Position numbers and translations under genes: made by a program. Source: Nitriliruptoraceae bacterium (GTDB lineage Bacteria; Actinomycetota; Nitriliruptoria; Nitriliruptorales; Nitriliruptoraceae). From it: 6,189 nucleotides of DNA. The DNA lies in assembly GCA_007121975.1 (NCBI GenBank), contig SKJO01000516.1, positions 1 through 6,189 of the forward strand, given 5' to 3'. Positions 1 to 5,970 of the stretch are shown here, one piece after another (within the stretch, counting starts at the first letter, position 1; every line of letters begins with the position of its first letter). Under the pieces are notes generated by a model. The model saw only the letters and a list, made by a program, of their open reading frames with translations, was not told where the DNA came from and did no database searches.

Positions 1-48
1 CGGAGGTGGGGTGCTCGCCTGGGGTGGGGTGGTACGGAAGCTGCTCAT
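1..48 (-). CDS. Start of an unidentified gene under a LexA-like promoter (partial)
   Basis: Reading leftward from an ATG at 48-46 gives 16 open codons (MSSFRTTPPQASTPPP) before the window ends. The fragment is too short and Pro/Thr-rich to assign to a family. It is called a gene because of what lies upstream. A -35/-10 pair with 17-bp spacing ends six bases before the ATG, which is the geometry of leaderless actinobacterial transcripts, and the -10 lies inside a near-consensus SOS box. If the box is real, the product is probably DNA-damage induced, for example a repair, mutagenesis or nuclease function, but this is inference. There is no Shine-Dalgarno sequence, as expected for a leaderless message. 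The main alternative is that the ATG is fortuitous. Confidence 0.4.
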   Translation of the reverse strand, partial: MSSFRTTPPQASTPPP

Positions 49-51
49 GGC

Positions 52-83
52 ACGAACGTACATTCGATCGGCGGGTGGTGCAA
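52..83 (-). promoter_or_regulatory. Leaderless promoter with overlapping LexA/SOS-box candidate
   Basis: On the minus strand TTGCAC (83-78), a 17-bp spacer and TACGTT (60-55) make a plausible -35/-10 pair, with the ATG six bases after the -10. The sequence TCGAATGTACGTTCGT (67-52) overlaps the -10. It matches the Gram-positive LexA consensus CGAAC-N4-GTTCG at nine of ten fixed bases and has a palindromic GTAC core. LexA bound here would block RNA polymerase, so expression would rise after DNA damage. The motif match is seen in the sequence; LexA binding is inferred. Confidence 0.5.
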
Positions 84-177
84 GTCCTGGCTGGTGGGTT
101 GTGCATGGGCCGCACGCCTGGTGTGGGGTGGGTCCACGCGCCCGGTGCGGGCGGTGTGGGCGGTGTGCTGAGCGGGT

Positions 178-270
178 GCACGAAACCTTCGCCCACGCGT
201 GTTTGGGACCAGCCGACGGTTCCTACAGCCGTCGACGGACCTACAAGGGCACGAAACGCTCGCCCACGCG
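178..270. repeat. 22-bp imperfect direct repeat, copies 71 bp apart, each able to fold
   Basis: Copy 1 (178-199) and copy 2 (249-270) agree at 20 of 22 positions; both start gcacgaaac and end cgcccacgcg. Copy 2 continues into a perfect 6-bp stem with a 4-base loop, GCTCGC-CCAC-GCGAGC (258-273). Copy 1 keeps the CGC-CCAC-GCG core and can add an AAAC/GTTT pairing (183-186 with 201-204). The copies are not in a gene and no third full copy is visible. Confidence 0.6.
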
Positions 271-363
271 AGCTTGCGTCCCTGCGGGTGCGGGTAGCAG
301 CGCTGCCCGGCTTCGCGCAGGGGCCGGGACGTTCGGACGGCGGTCTGGCAACCGATGACGGGA

Positions 364-392
364 CGTTCCCGACAGCCGGACTCCCGGGAACG
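364..392 (-). terminator. Hairpin after the nucleotidyltransferase gene, possible terminator
   Basis: CGTTCCCG (364-371) and CGGGAACG (385-392) form a perfect 8-bp inverted repeat around a 13-base loop, about 50 bases past the nucleotidyltransferase stop codon. No T-run follows on the minus strand, so it is not a classic intrinsic terminator. T-poor hairpins are often proposed as terminators in actinobacteria. Confidence 0.3.
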
Positions 393-440
393 GCAGCAGG
401 GATGCCCCGCTCACGCGTCCCGTATGGGGACCACCTTCTG

Positions 441-1016
441 TCAAGAGACCGGGGGATCGCCCGGTGGGCGGTCAGCTGACCGTCGCGTTCGTGGCTGCTC
501 TCCCAGCAGGTCCTCGAGCAGCATCCGGGACCTGTTGCTGAGTGGTTCGTCGGGGAAGTAGCGGGCCACGACTTCCTCGACCTGCGTCAGTGTGCGGAGG
601 GAGAGGTGGCCGAGGAGCAGTCGGAGATCGTCGGTGTCACGGGCAGCTCGGGCTGCACGGACCTTCATCGCGAGCAGATGCTCGGGCGGGGTGGTCATGA
701 CCCGCAGGTTCGCGTGGTCGAACACCGGGGTGCCGCGCCCTGCGCGGCCCGAGACGTAGGATGAGGCCTGATTCTTCAACCACGAGCGTGGCAGCCCGAG
801 TTGGTCGGCAACCTCACGAGCGGCGTCGAGCACGTGTCCGTCGGGCTCGAACAGTGCGTCGACGTCGCGGGTTGCCGCCCTCGCCTTGAACGCGAGGACC
901 ATCGCTGCACCGCCGACCACGTGGATCTCTCCGACAACGCCGCGACGGGCAAGCCGCTCGGCGAGCAACGTGAACGCTCGCTTGAGCAGGTCGCGGTCGA
1001 GCAGTGGCTCGCTCAT
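441..1016 (-). CDS. Small nucleotidyltransferase (DUF6036-like), toxin candidate of an XRE/NTase pair
   Basis: The 191-residue protein has the signature of the DNA-polymerase-beta nucleotidyltransferase fold. Near the N-terminus is GGAA (35-38), followed 13 residues later by TRDVD (49-53), whose two aspartates would bind the catalytic metal. A later helix, LLAMKVRAARAARDTDDLRLLL (first half 114-125), carries the Lys/Arg and Asp residues seen in DUF6036/AbiEii-like proteins. The basic, Pro-rich tail (about 174-191) is probably disordered. The ATG overlaps the TGA of the upstream XRE gene (ATGA, 1016-1013) and has no Shine-Dalgarno, so translation is probably coupled. A longer reading from 1121 would run into the XRE gene and is rejected. 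Related enzymes include MenT-type toxins that add nucleotides to tRNA, but this subfamily's substrate is unknown to me, so the toxin role is inferred. Confidence 0.85.
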   Translation of the reverse strand: MSEPLLDRDLLKRAFTLLAERLARRGVVGEIHVVGGAAMVLAFKARAATRDVDALFEPDGHVLDAAREVADQLGLPRSWLKNQASSYVSGRAGRGTPVFDHANLRVMTTPPEHLLAMKVRAARAARDTDDLRLLLGHLSLRTLTQVEEVVARYFPDEPLSNRSRMLLEDLLGEQPRTRRSADRPPGDPPVS

Positions 1017-1618
1017 GCGGCCACGAGGTCGTGTCGGTCGATCATCACCCCACGGCGGCGGTAAGACGCGGGAGTGTGCACCAACGCGCCAGCGCGGGCC
1101 GACGGCAGGTCGCTCACCCACCAGGCGCCGTCGAGGATCCGGCTCGACTCGTGCACCCAGGCTGGAGGCACCTCGTCGGCACGAACCGACAGGTCCTCGG
1201 CGATCGCCGCCAGCAGCGCGTCGAAGCGCACATCGCCGGTCGGCGGCGGCTTCGCAGTGACGAGGAGCACGAGCGGATGTCCGTCCTCCTGTGCGCTTCG
1301 GAGGAACTCGAACACCAGTCGCAGGCGCCGCTGATCTTCTTCAGGGTCGGTCGCTGCGAGGTCGCGAGCAACGTCGGAGAGCCGGTACAGGGACGGCTCG
1401 GGAACCGCGGCGAGCTCGAGCCGGTGGCCGGTCGCCGCGAGCATTCGACCGAGCACCGGCACGGTGGGTTGACGTGATCCCGACTCGTAGGCGGCGATCG
1501 CCGACTGCGTCGTGTGCGCGAGCGCTGCGAGGCGTTGCTGCGTGAGGCCAGCAGCGTGACGGGACTCCTTGATCAGGGAGCCAGCAGTCCCGCGGGCGAA
1601 GAGGTCGATATCTCTCAT
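1013..1618 (-). CDS. XRE-family helix-turn-helix protein, antitoxin/autorepressor candidate
   Basis: This 201-residue protein has an N-terminal XRE/Cro helix-turn-helix (about 13-65): LIKESRHAAGLTQQRLA, then TTQSAIAAYESG as the recognition-helix region, then RQPTVPVLGRMLAATG. A linker and a C-terminal alpha/beta region (about 95-201) follow, with TGDVRFDALLAAIAEDL (127-143), PPAWV (151-155) and LDGAWWVSDLPSARAGALVHTP (from 162). That C-terminal pattern is familiar from actinobacterial HTH proteins paired with DUF6036 nucleotidyltransferases. The ATG at 1618 is chosen because the helix-turn-helix begins right after it and because a -10 and operator-like palindrome lie just upstream. The frame stays open upstream to 2473, so an N-terminal extension cannot be excluded by stop codons alone. 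Likely role: DNA-binding regulator of its own operon and possible antitoxin. Confidence 0.88.
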   Translation of the reverse strand: MRDIDLFARGTAGSLIKESRHAAGLTQQRLAALAHTTQSAIAAYESGSRQPTVPVLGRMLAATGHRLELAAVPEPSLYRLSDVARDLAATDPEEDQRRLRLVFEFLRSAQEDGHPLVLLVTAKPPPTGDVRFDALLAAIAEDLSVRADEVPPAWVHESSRILDGAWWVSDLPSARAGALVHTPASYRRRGVMIDRHDLVAA

Positions 1619-1638
1619 CGTCGATAGTGTATCGCCGA
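1616..1638 (-). promoter_or_regulatory. Leaderless -10 box inside a palindromic operator candidate for the XRE operon
   Basis: CGATA-GTG-TATCG (1622-1634) is a perfect inverted repeat. It extends to 1618-1638 with a single mismatched pair, so the 21-bp element abuts the start codon. On the minus strand its centre reads TACACT (1631-1626), a good -10 hexamer seven bases before the ATG, so the transcript would be leaderless. No convincing -35 is seen. A dimeric XRE protein bound here would cover the promoter, which fits autorepression. The palindrome is seen; the regulator's identity is inferred from adjacency. Confidence 0.5.
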
Positions 1639-1715
1639 CCGAGTCTGCGAGGGAGGTCGCTTCCGCCCAGGCCGAACCCTCCGGCACCGCCCGGACTTGC
1701 GAGCGCACAGGTTGC

Positions 1716-1750
1716 CGATCGCTGATCCGATCGCCGATCCGGTCGCCGCC
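1716..1750. repeat. 12-bp tandem repeat, nearly three copies
   Basis: cgatcgctgatc (1716-1727), cgatcgccgatc (1728-1739) and the decayed cggtcgccgcc (1740-1750) lie in tandem, about 80 bp upstream of the XRE operon promoter. The repeat is dense in GATC. It could be a cluster of protein sites or simple slippage in decaying sequence. Confidence 0.55.
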
Positions 1751-1859
1751 CGGTCGCCCACCTTCCGTCGGAGTCGACCGGAGAGACCGAGCGGATGTCG
1801 CCTGACCCGGGCGCTGTGGGCGTTGCCACCCTGCTGGCAGCCCAGGGGTCGCTCGCGCA

Positions 1860-3190
1860 CCGAGTTTCTCCCGGTGGCCGACGGCCGGGTCGTCGGGCTG
1901 CTGGGGACCGACGTCGTCCTCCACGGGGGAGTCTGGGCCCGGTGAGTCGTCGTCGAGGTCGACGCGTTCGTCGTGATCGAGGTGCCCATCGTCGGGTTCG
2001 GGCGAATCCGTGCTGGCGCCGTCGTCGGCCTGCTCCTCGGTGGGCTGATCGTCGGATGGACCCTGCGCGGCGTGGCCATCGGCGGATCCGGATCCCTCGG
2101 GTCCCGGGTCGGGGCCGTCGAGGGGTGGCTGCCAATCCTCGAGGTCCAGTTCCTCGCAGTTGAACCCTCCTCGACGACCGGGCTCCCGTGCCCGTCGCTG
2201 AAGCGGCCGTCGCTCGTGGAGGACGCGACGACGCGGATCGGGTTCTCGCCCCGACTCAGTTGCGGCTGACCAGGTGGGCCGACGAGCTTGCAGCCCCAGA
2301 CCTTGCTGCTCGTGTCGGGCTCCTCCGGGTCGCCATCTTCTGCGTCGTTGTCCCAGGTTCCGGTCGTGATCGTGTACGTGCGTGACGCGGATGCAGAGAA
2401 CCAGGCACCGGCAGCAGCGCCGCCGGCCCGCCGAAGGGTTCGACCGCGGGGATGTCGAGGGCGAGCTCCGCACCGATCAGCAGGCCCCACAGGACCCCCG
2501 ACAGGGCGAGTCCTATCGCCAGAGGACGCACCGGCCGGCTGCGAGAGTCCACGTCGGGTCCGACCAATGCCTGCAGCAGCACCACCCCGGCTACGGCGAC
2601 CAGCACCGCCCGGGGCACCGTCCAGTCGGCGAGCGCGCCCGGCGCGCCGGACCACTCCGGGACGGACAGCAGGGCCAGCATCGCCGCCGATGCCAGCAGT
2701 GCGGCGCCGGCCGCCAGATGACCGACCGCCTGCCGACCGGTGACTTGCCGGCAGATCGCGGCGGTGCCCGCGGCCACACCGGCGAAGCTGACCTCGGCTG
2801 CGCCGATCGCCGTCGGTGACAAGGGTGGCCAGGGCACCGCTCGCAGCAGCAGGGTCAGGACCAGCCATGCCGGCACCGCGGCCAACGCGGCGAGCAGGAT
2901 GCCGTCGACCGGCCGTCGGTGGCCGGGCGCTGGCCGGGCGGTTCCAGGGGGCGATGCTGCCGCCTCCTCGACGTCCGCTGAGAGGGGGCGCCGGGACCCG
3001 CTGCCTCGGTGCCGCCGGCATCCGCTACCTCGGTGATGGCGGCCAGACGCGTACCGCTGCGGCGGTCCGGGCCACGGTAGTGGTCCTCGTCACGGTGACG
3101 GCGATCCGGCCGTTCACGTGCGTTGCGCGACCGCCGTCGCGAGTCGCTGTTGGTCGTTCGGCGCTGCCTCGATGTCCTCGTCCCCGTCAA
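1860..3190 (-). pseudogene. Frame-broken gene: polytopic membrane protein with SipW/TasA-like secreted tail
   Basis: Protein-like sequence runs in order through three minus-strand frames. From a TTG at 3190 one frame gives a basic N-terminus with HYRGPDRRSG, an N-terminal motif I have seen in other bacterial membrane proteins, and TRLAAITEVADAGG. The next frame gives five hydrophobic segments (about 2900-2460), such as ILLAALAAVPAWLVLTLLL and LAIGLALSGVLWGLLIG. The third gives AGAWFSASASRTYTITTGTW, like the start of TasA/camelysin-type secreted domains, then KVWGCKLVG, LSRGENPI and FSDGH, familiar from actinobacterial surface proteins. The first frame then returns with FNCEELDLEDWQ and a very acidic Asp/Pro-rich tail to about 1860. 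Each switch fits one missing base in a G/C-rich stretch (near 2985, 2420 and 2166). Codon bias is strong in each segment. Five helices would place the tail outside. The 5' start and 3' end are uncertain; a fourth shift near 1860 is possible. Sequencing error rather than decay is the main alternative. Confidence 0.65.
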
Positions 3191-3324
3191 CTGACTACCC
3201 CGTCGCCGCTGCTCGCCCGATTTCGTCCCCGTTGCCCCGTCGTCCGACGTACCTGGCGTCCCCCCGGTCGCTCGAGACCTGACTGCCCGTTGCCGGTGCG
3301 CTCGAAAGCGCTCCGACGCGACTG

Positions 3325-3354
3325 ACCCTAAAGGCCTGGTGTGACCGTCGCCAA
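3325..3354 (-). promoter_or_regulatory. Possible promoter for the frame-broken membrane gene
   Basis: TTGGCG (3354-3349) and TAGGGT (3330-3325) with an 18-bp spacer form a weak sigma70-like pair, upstream of the TTG proposed as start of the broken gene. The leader would be about 130 bases. Evidence is positional and by consensus only. Confidence 0.25.
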
Positions 3355-3367
3355 ACGACTCCGCCAA

Positions 3368-3389
3368 GGTTTCGTGGCAGCACGAAGCC
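3368..3389 (-). terminator. Hairpin after the dehydrogenase gene, possible terminator
   Basis: TTCGTG-CTGC-CACGAA on the minus strand is a perfect 6-bp stem with a 4-base loop. It extends by two G-C pairs past one mismatch and lies about 50 bases after the dehydrogenase stop. A second inverted repeat, CCGACG/CGTCGG (3406-3422), lies nearer the stop. Neither has a T-run behind it. Confidence 0.3.
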
Positions 3390-3440
3390 GCGGAACCCGC
3401 CGCCTCCGACGGCGCGCGTCGGGTCGGTCCGCCGTCCGAC

Positions 3441-5198
3441 TCAGCCGCGGTCGATGCGCTGCACGCGGCCGTCGAGGGAGAGCACGTAGACCTCACCGTC
3501 GGCGTCGGTCGCGAACGAGATCACCTGTCCGCCGTCGATGCCGAGGTCGCGCTGCTCGAGCACCTCGCCGTCGTCGTCGACCTGCAGGCCGCGCACGCTG
3601 CCGTTGCAGAAGTCGGAGTAGAGGTAGACGCCGTCGAGTTCGGGGATCGCCTGGCCGCGGTAGACCACCCCGCCGGTGATCGCACAGCCTTCCTCGCCGC
3701 GGGTGCGGTACTCGTAGATGGGCGGCACGTGGTCGTCGGGCTCGGAGGCGCCGGGCGCGAAGGGCATGGTCCCCTCCATCAGGTTCCAGCCGAAGTTGGC
3801 GCCGGCGGCCTCGTCGAGTCGGACGCGGTTGATCTCCTCACGGTCCTGCTGCCCGACGTCGGCGATCCACAGCGTTCCGGTCGGTTCGTCGAAGCTGAAA
3901 CGCCACGGGTTGCGCAGCCCGTAGGCGAAGATCTCGGCCGCCGCCTCCTCGGCGTCCACGAACGGGTTGTCGTCGGGGATCGCGTAGGGGTCGGCGCCCT
4001 GCGGGTCGATGCGCAGCAGCGCGCCGAGCGGGGTGGTCAGGTCCTGGCCGGCCTCGAGCGGGTCGCCGCCCCCGCCTCCGTCGCCGAGCCCGAGGTAGAG
4101 CAGCCCGTCGGGGCCGATCTGCACGTCGCCACCGTTGTGGTTGCTGAAGGGCTGCTCGAGGGAGTAGACCAGCCGGCGCTGGTCGGCCTGCACCTCGCCG
4201 TCGACCACGGCGAAGGCCTGCAGGGTGGTGGCCCCGTCGAGGTCGGTCGAGGAGGTGTAGAACTCGCGGCCGTCGGCGGAGAAGGCCAGCCCGAGCAGGC
4301 CCCGCTCGCCGTCGACGGTGGTCTCGTCGCTGAGGTCGAGGACCGGCTCGCCGACCCCGTCGTCGGTCAGGGGCAGCACCCGCCCGCCGCGCTCGGCGAG
4401 GTACAGCGTGCCGTCGGGGCCGACCGCGCCGGCGATGGGGGCGGTGAGCTCGGCGACCTCGGTGAAGCTGACCGCGACCGAGAGGTCGGGATCCGGTGCC
4501 GGGTCGGGTTCTGGCTCACCGGTCGGCGGGCCCTCGACCATCCGGAACAGGAACGCCGCCATCTGCCCGCGGGTGACCGTGGCCGCGGGTGCGAAGCGCT
4601 CGGCGCTGACTCCCTGGGTGATGCCCTCGTCGGTCAGCCACCGGATCGCGTTGGCGTGGGTGGAGTCGGGCGGTACATCGTCGAACGCGGGCGGGCCATC
4701 GACCGGCGGGGTGTCGTTCAGCCGCCACAGGAACGTGGCCATCTGGGCGCGCGTGATCGGCTGCGCCCCACCGAAGCTGGTCTCGGTCACGCCACGGGTG
4801 ATCTGGGCCTCGGTCAGCCACGCGACCGCCTCGGCGTTCCACGCGTCGGCGGGCACGTCATCGAAGGCCGGGGGACCTTCGGGTGACGGCGAGTCCTCGA
4901 AGCGCCACAGGAACACCGCCATCTGCCCGCGGGTCACCTCGCCGTCGGGGTCGTAGCGGGTCTCGGTGCGCCCGGTGGTGATGCCCTGCTCGACGAGCCA
5001 GGCGATCGCCTCGGCGAAGCGGTGGTCGTCGGGCACGTCTTCGAAGCGGGGGTCGTCGGCCGCCGCCGGCAGGCCCGTGCCGACGCTTCCGACCAGCAGC
5101 GCCAGCACCGCCAGCACCGCCACGAGCAGCGCAGGCACTCCGGCGCGGGCCCGCGTTGATCGCCGGTCACGGTGGCGGGGGTCGCTGGCGCCGGTCAT
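3441..5198 (-). CDS. SLH-anchored secreted PQQ-dependent sugar dehydrogenase
   Basis: The 585-residue precursor starts with a Sec-type signal: Arg-rich residues 1-19, a Leu/Val/Ala core (21-40) and likely cleavage after LPAAA (43-47). Three SLH repeats follow (about 50-101, 110-162, 170-221), each FxDVP ... WL ... TRxQMAxFLxR, then a Pro/Asp/Glu linker (222-238). The rest (about 243-585) is a six-bladed beta-propeller of the soluble aldose/glucose dehydrogenase (YliI/GdhB, HIPL-like) family. Visible family marks are NHNGGDVQIGPDG (353-365; His354 matches the catalytic His144 of Acinetobacter s-GDH), LGDGG (371-375), LRNPWRFSFD (428-437; Arg429 matches Arg228), IADVGQ, NFGWN (468-472) and GGVVYRG (509-515). 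Cys505 and Cys531 may pair. It should oxidise a sugar outside the membrane with PQQ; substrate and electron acceptor are unknown. Start chosen from the AGGAG seven bases before ATG 5198 and the signal peptide. Confidence 0.92.
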   Translation of the reverse strand: MTGASDPRHRDRRSTRARAGVPALLVAVLAVLALLVGSVGTGLPAAADDPRFEDVPDDHRFAEAIAWLVEQGITTGRTETRYDPDGEVTRGQMAVFLWRFEDSPSPEGPPAFDDVPADAWNAEAVAWLTEAQITRGVTETSFGGAQPITRAQMATFLWRLNDTPPVDGPPAFDDVPPDSTHANAIRWLTDEGITQGVSAERFAPAATVTRGQMAAFLFRMVEGPPTGEPEPDPAPDPDLSVAVSFTEVAELTAPIAGAVGPDGTLYLAERGGRVLPLTDDGVGEPVLDLSDETTVDGERGLLGLAFSADGREFYTSSTDLDGATTLQAFAVVDGEVQADQRRLVYSLEQPFSNHNGGDVQIGPDGLLYLGLGDGGGGGDPLEAGQDLTTPLGALLRIDPQGADPYAIPDDNPFVDAEEAAAEIFAYGLRNPWRFSFDEPTGTLWIADVGQQDREEINRVRLDEAAGANFGWNLMEGTMPFAPGASEPDDHVPPIYEYRTRGEEGCAITGGVVYRGQAIPELDGVYLYSDFCNGSVRGLQVDDDGEVLEQRDLGIDGGQVISFATDADGEVYVLSLDGRVQRIDRG

Positions 5199-5301
5199 GG
5201 CCGCGCTCCTGTCGGTGGGGTCTCGATCTGCGTGGGGGTGACGCTGGCCACGACCGTACTCGCGGCGGCGGCGGCGGTGGCCGGCCAACCCGCCGCTTCG
5301 G
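5199..5301 (-). other. 103-bp gap with CGG triplet run and -10-like box
   Basis: This gap between the two-pass membrane protein gene and the dehydrogenase gene holds five CGG triplets in a row (5263-5277) and, on the minus strand, GTACGGT (5259-5253), whose TACGGT is -10-like. The dehydrogenase may therefore have its own promoter as well as readthrough. No matching -35 is seen. Confidence 0.35.
5206..5210 (-). promoter_or_regulatory. Ribosome binding site of the dehydrogenase gene
   Basis: AGGAG lies seven bases before the ATG at 5198. It decides the start against an in-frame ATG at 5288, whose extra 30 residues would only translate the leader. Confidence 0.8.
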
Positions 5302-5898
5302 TCACCGTCGGGCGCCGGGCTCGCGGCTCATCGCCAGCAGCGCGAGGTGGATCACCCGCGAGGCGATGATCGCTCCGCTGACGAACAGCACCGGCAGGAA
5401 CCACAGCCGCTGGCGCTTCGGGTCGGGCACGACCGCCGACCAGTCGATCGGTTCGTCGGGCTGCCAGGTCTCCGACTGGGCCCGTCCGGCCCGGATCGTG
5501 GTGACGGCTTCGGTCGGCTCACAGGGCAGCGTGCGGGGCAGTTGGCGGCCGCGGCGCACGCCCAGCTCGTCCCACCACAGCGCGTAGCAGCGCTCGCCGG
5601 CGTCGGCGACCAGCACCCACCGGTCGCGGAAGTCCTCACGTTCGAGCCGGACGCCGCGCACGCCGTCGCCGAGGTCGGTCGGCGTCGTGGGAAGCTGCAG
5701 CGCACCCTGCTCCCAGGCGGCCAGGCGACGCTCGAGCGCCTGGACCCCTGCGATCGCCGGCGCATGGTGCGGGTCGGTGCCCAGCCGGTACTGCCAGGCC
5801 AGGACCACGACCAGGCCGAGCACGATCACGGTGGACGCGTCGCGGATCGCCGCCCGTCGGATGCGGGAGGCGCGGTCCTGGGGCAGGGTCCGGCGCAT
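5302..5898 (-). CDS. Unrecognised two-pass membrane protein with an extracytoplasmic domain
   Basis: The 198-residue protein matches no family I can name. It starts MRRTLPQDRASRIRRAAIRD, with many basic residues, followed by one membrane helix (about 22-38, STVIVLGLVVVLAW). A soluble stretch of about 125 residues (39-164) includes an ERRLAAWEQ helix, a strand-rich part with DRWVLVADAGERCYALWWD (92-110) and two cysteines (104 and 126) that could pair outside the cell. A second helix follows (165-190, LWFLPVLFVSGAIIASRVI). Basic residues at both ends predict both termini inside and the middle outside. The ATG at 5898 is chosen because its basic N-terminus leads directly into the first helix; it lacks a Shine-Dalgarno. 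An upstream start at 6051 would translate the tandem repeat and is rejected. The gene runs in the same direction as the dehydrogenase 103 bp downstream, so a shared envelope role is possible but unproven. Confidence 0.75.
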   Translation of the reverse strand: MRRTLPQDRASRIRRAAIRDASTVIVLGLVVVLAWQYRLGTDPHHAPAIAGVQALERRLAAWEQGALQLPTTPTDLGDGVRGVRLEREDFRDRWVLVADAGERCYALWWDELGVRRGRQLPRTLPCEPTEAVTTIRAGRAQSETWQPDEPIDWSAVVPDPKRQRLWFLPVLFVSGAIIASRVIHLALLAMSREPGARR

Positions 5899-5970
5899 CG
5901 AGGTGGCGGGGCCCGGGTCGGGGACGGCGGGAGTCGTGCGGTGCGACCACCGTACCGAGGCGGGGTGGTC

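Larger units (their letters stand above)
49..440. other. Non-coding intergenic stretch with hairpins and repeats
   Basis: This stretch lies between the end of the nucleotidyltransferase gene and the start of the left-edge gene. Frames on both strands are open here, but their translations show no domain, no ordered composition and no credible ribosome site, so I read them as chance ORFs in high-GC DNA. It holds a 22-bp direct repeat, the perfect 10-bp palindrome CCGTCGACGG (229-238), a second palindrome CGGGA-CGT-TCCCG (359-371), an 8-bp-stem hairpin (364-392), a 5-bp hairpin GTCCC/GGGAC (417-431) and G-rich runs at 8-32 and 118-134. The density of structure leaves room for a small RNA, but I recognise no known RNA family. 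Confidence 0.5.

Noticed and set aside
49..440. Known structured RNA (RNase P, SRP RNA, tmRNA, cobalamin riboswitch)
   Set aside because: I looked for conserved motifs such as GAGGAAAGTCC and the B12-box type elements and found none on either strand.
6..479. Open frames on both strands in the left 440 bases
   Set aside because: Low-complexity translations without domains or credible ribosome sites; they fit chance openness at high GC.
1341..2135. 264-codon minus-strand open frame
   Set aside because: It is Arg-rich and overlaps the XRE gene out of frame. Part near 1740-1860 has fair codon bias and could be a further shifted piece of the broken gene, but it is not a gene by itself.
2165..2988. 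Programmed ribosomal frameshifting as the cause of the frame changes
   Set aside because: Three -1 events in one gene would be needed, and none of the sites has a canonical slippery heptamer in the right phase.
1615..3021. 468-codon minus-strand open frame
   Set aside because: Only the middle part (about 2420-2166) is protein-like. The rest is Arg/Ala/Gly-rich shadow sequence, and it is used only as one segment of the frame-broken gene.
3729..4886. Long open frame on the plus strand (385 codons) opposite the dehydrogenase
   Set aside because: It is antisense to a gene with clear domains. Gly/Val/Asp-rich translation is typical of the complement of high-GC coding sequence, and no family motif is seen.
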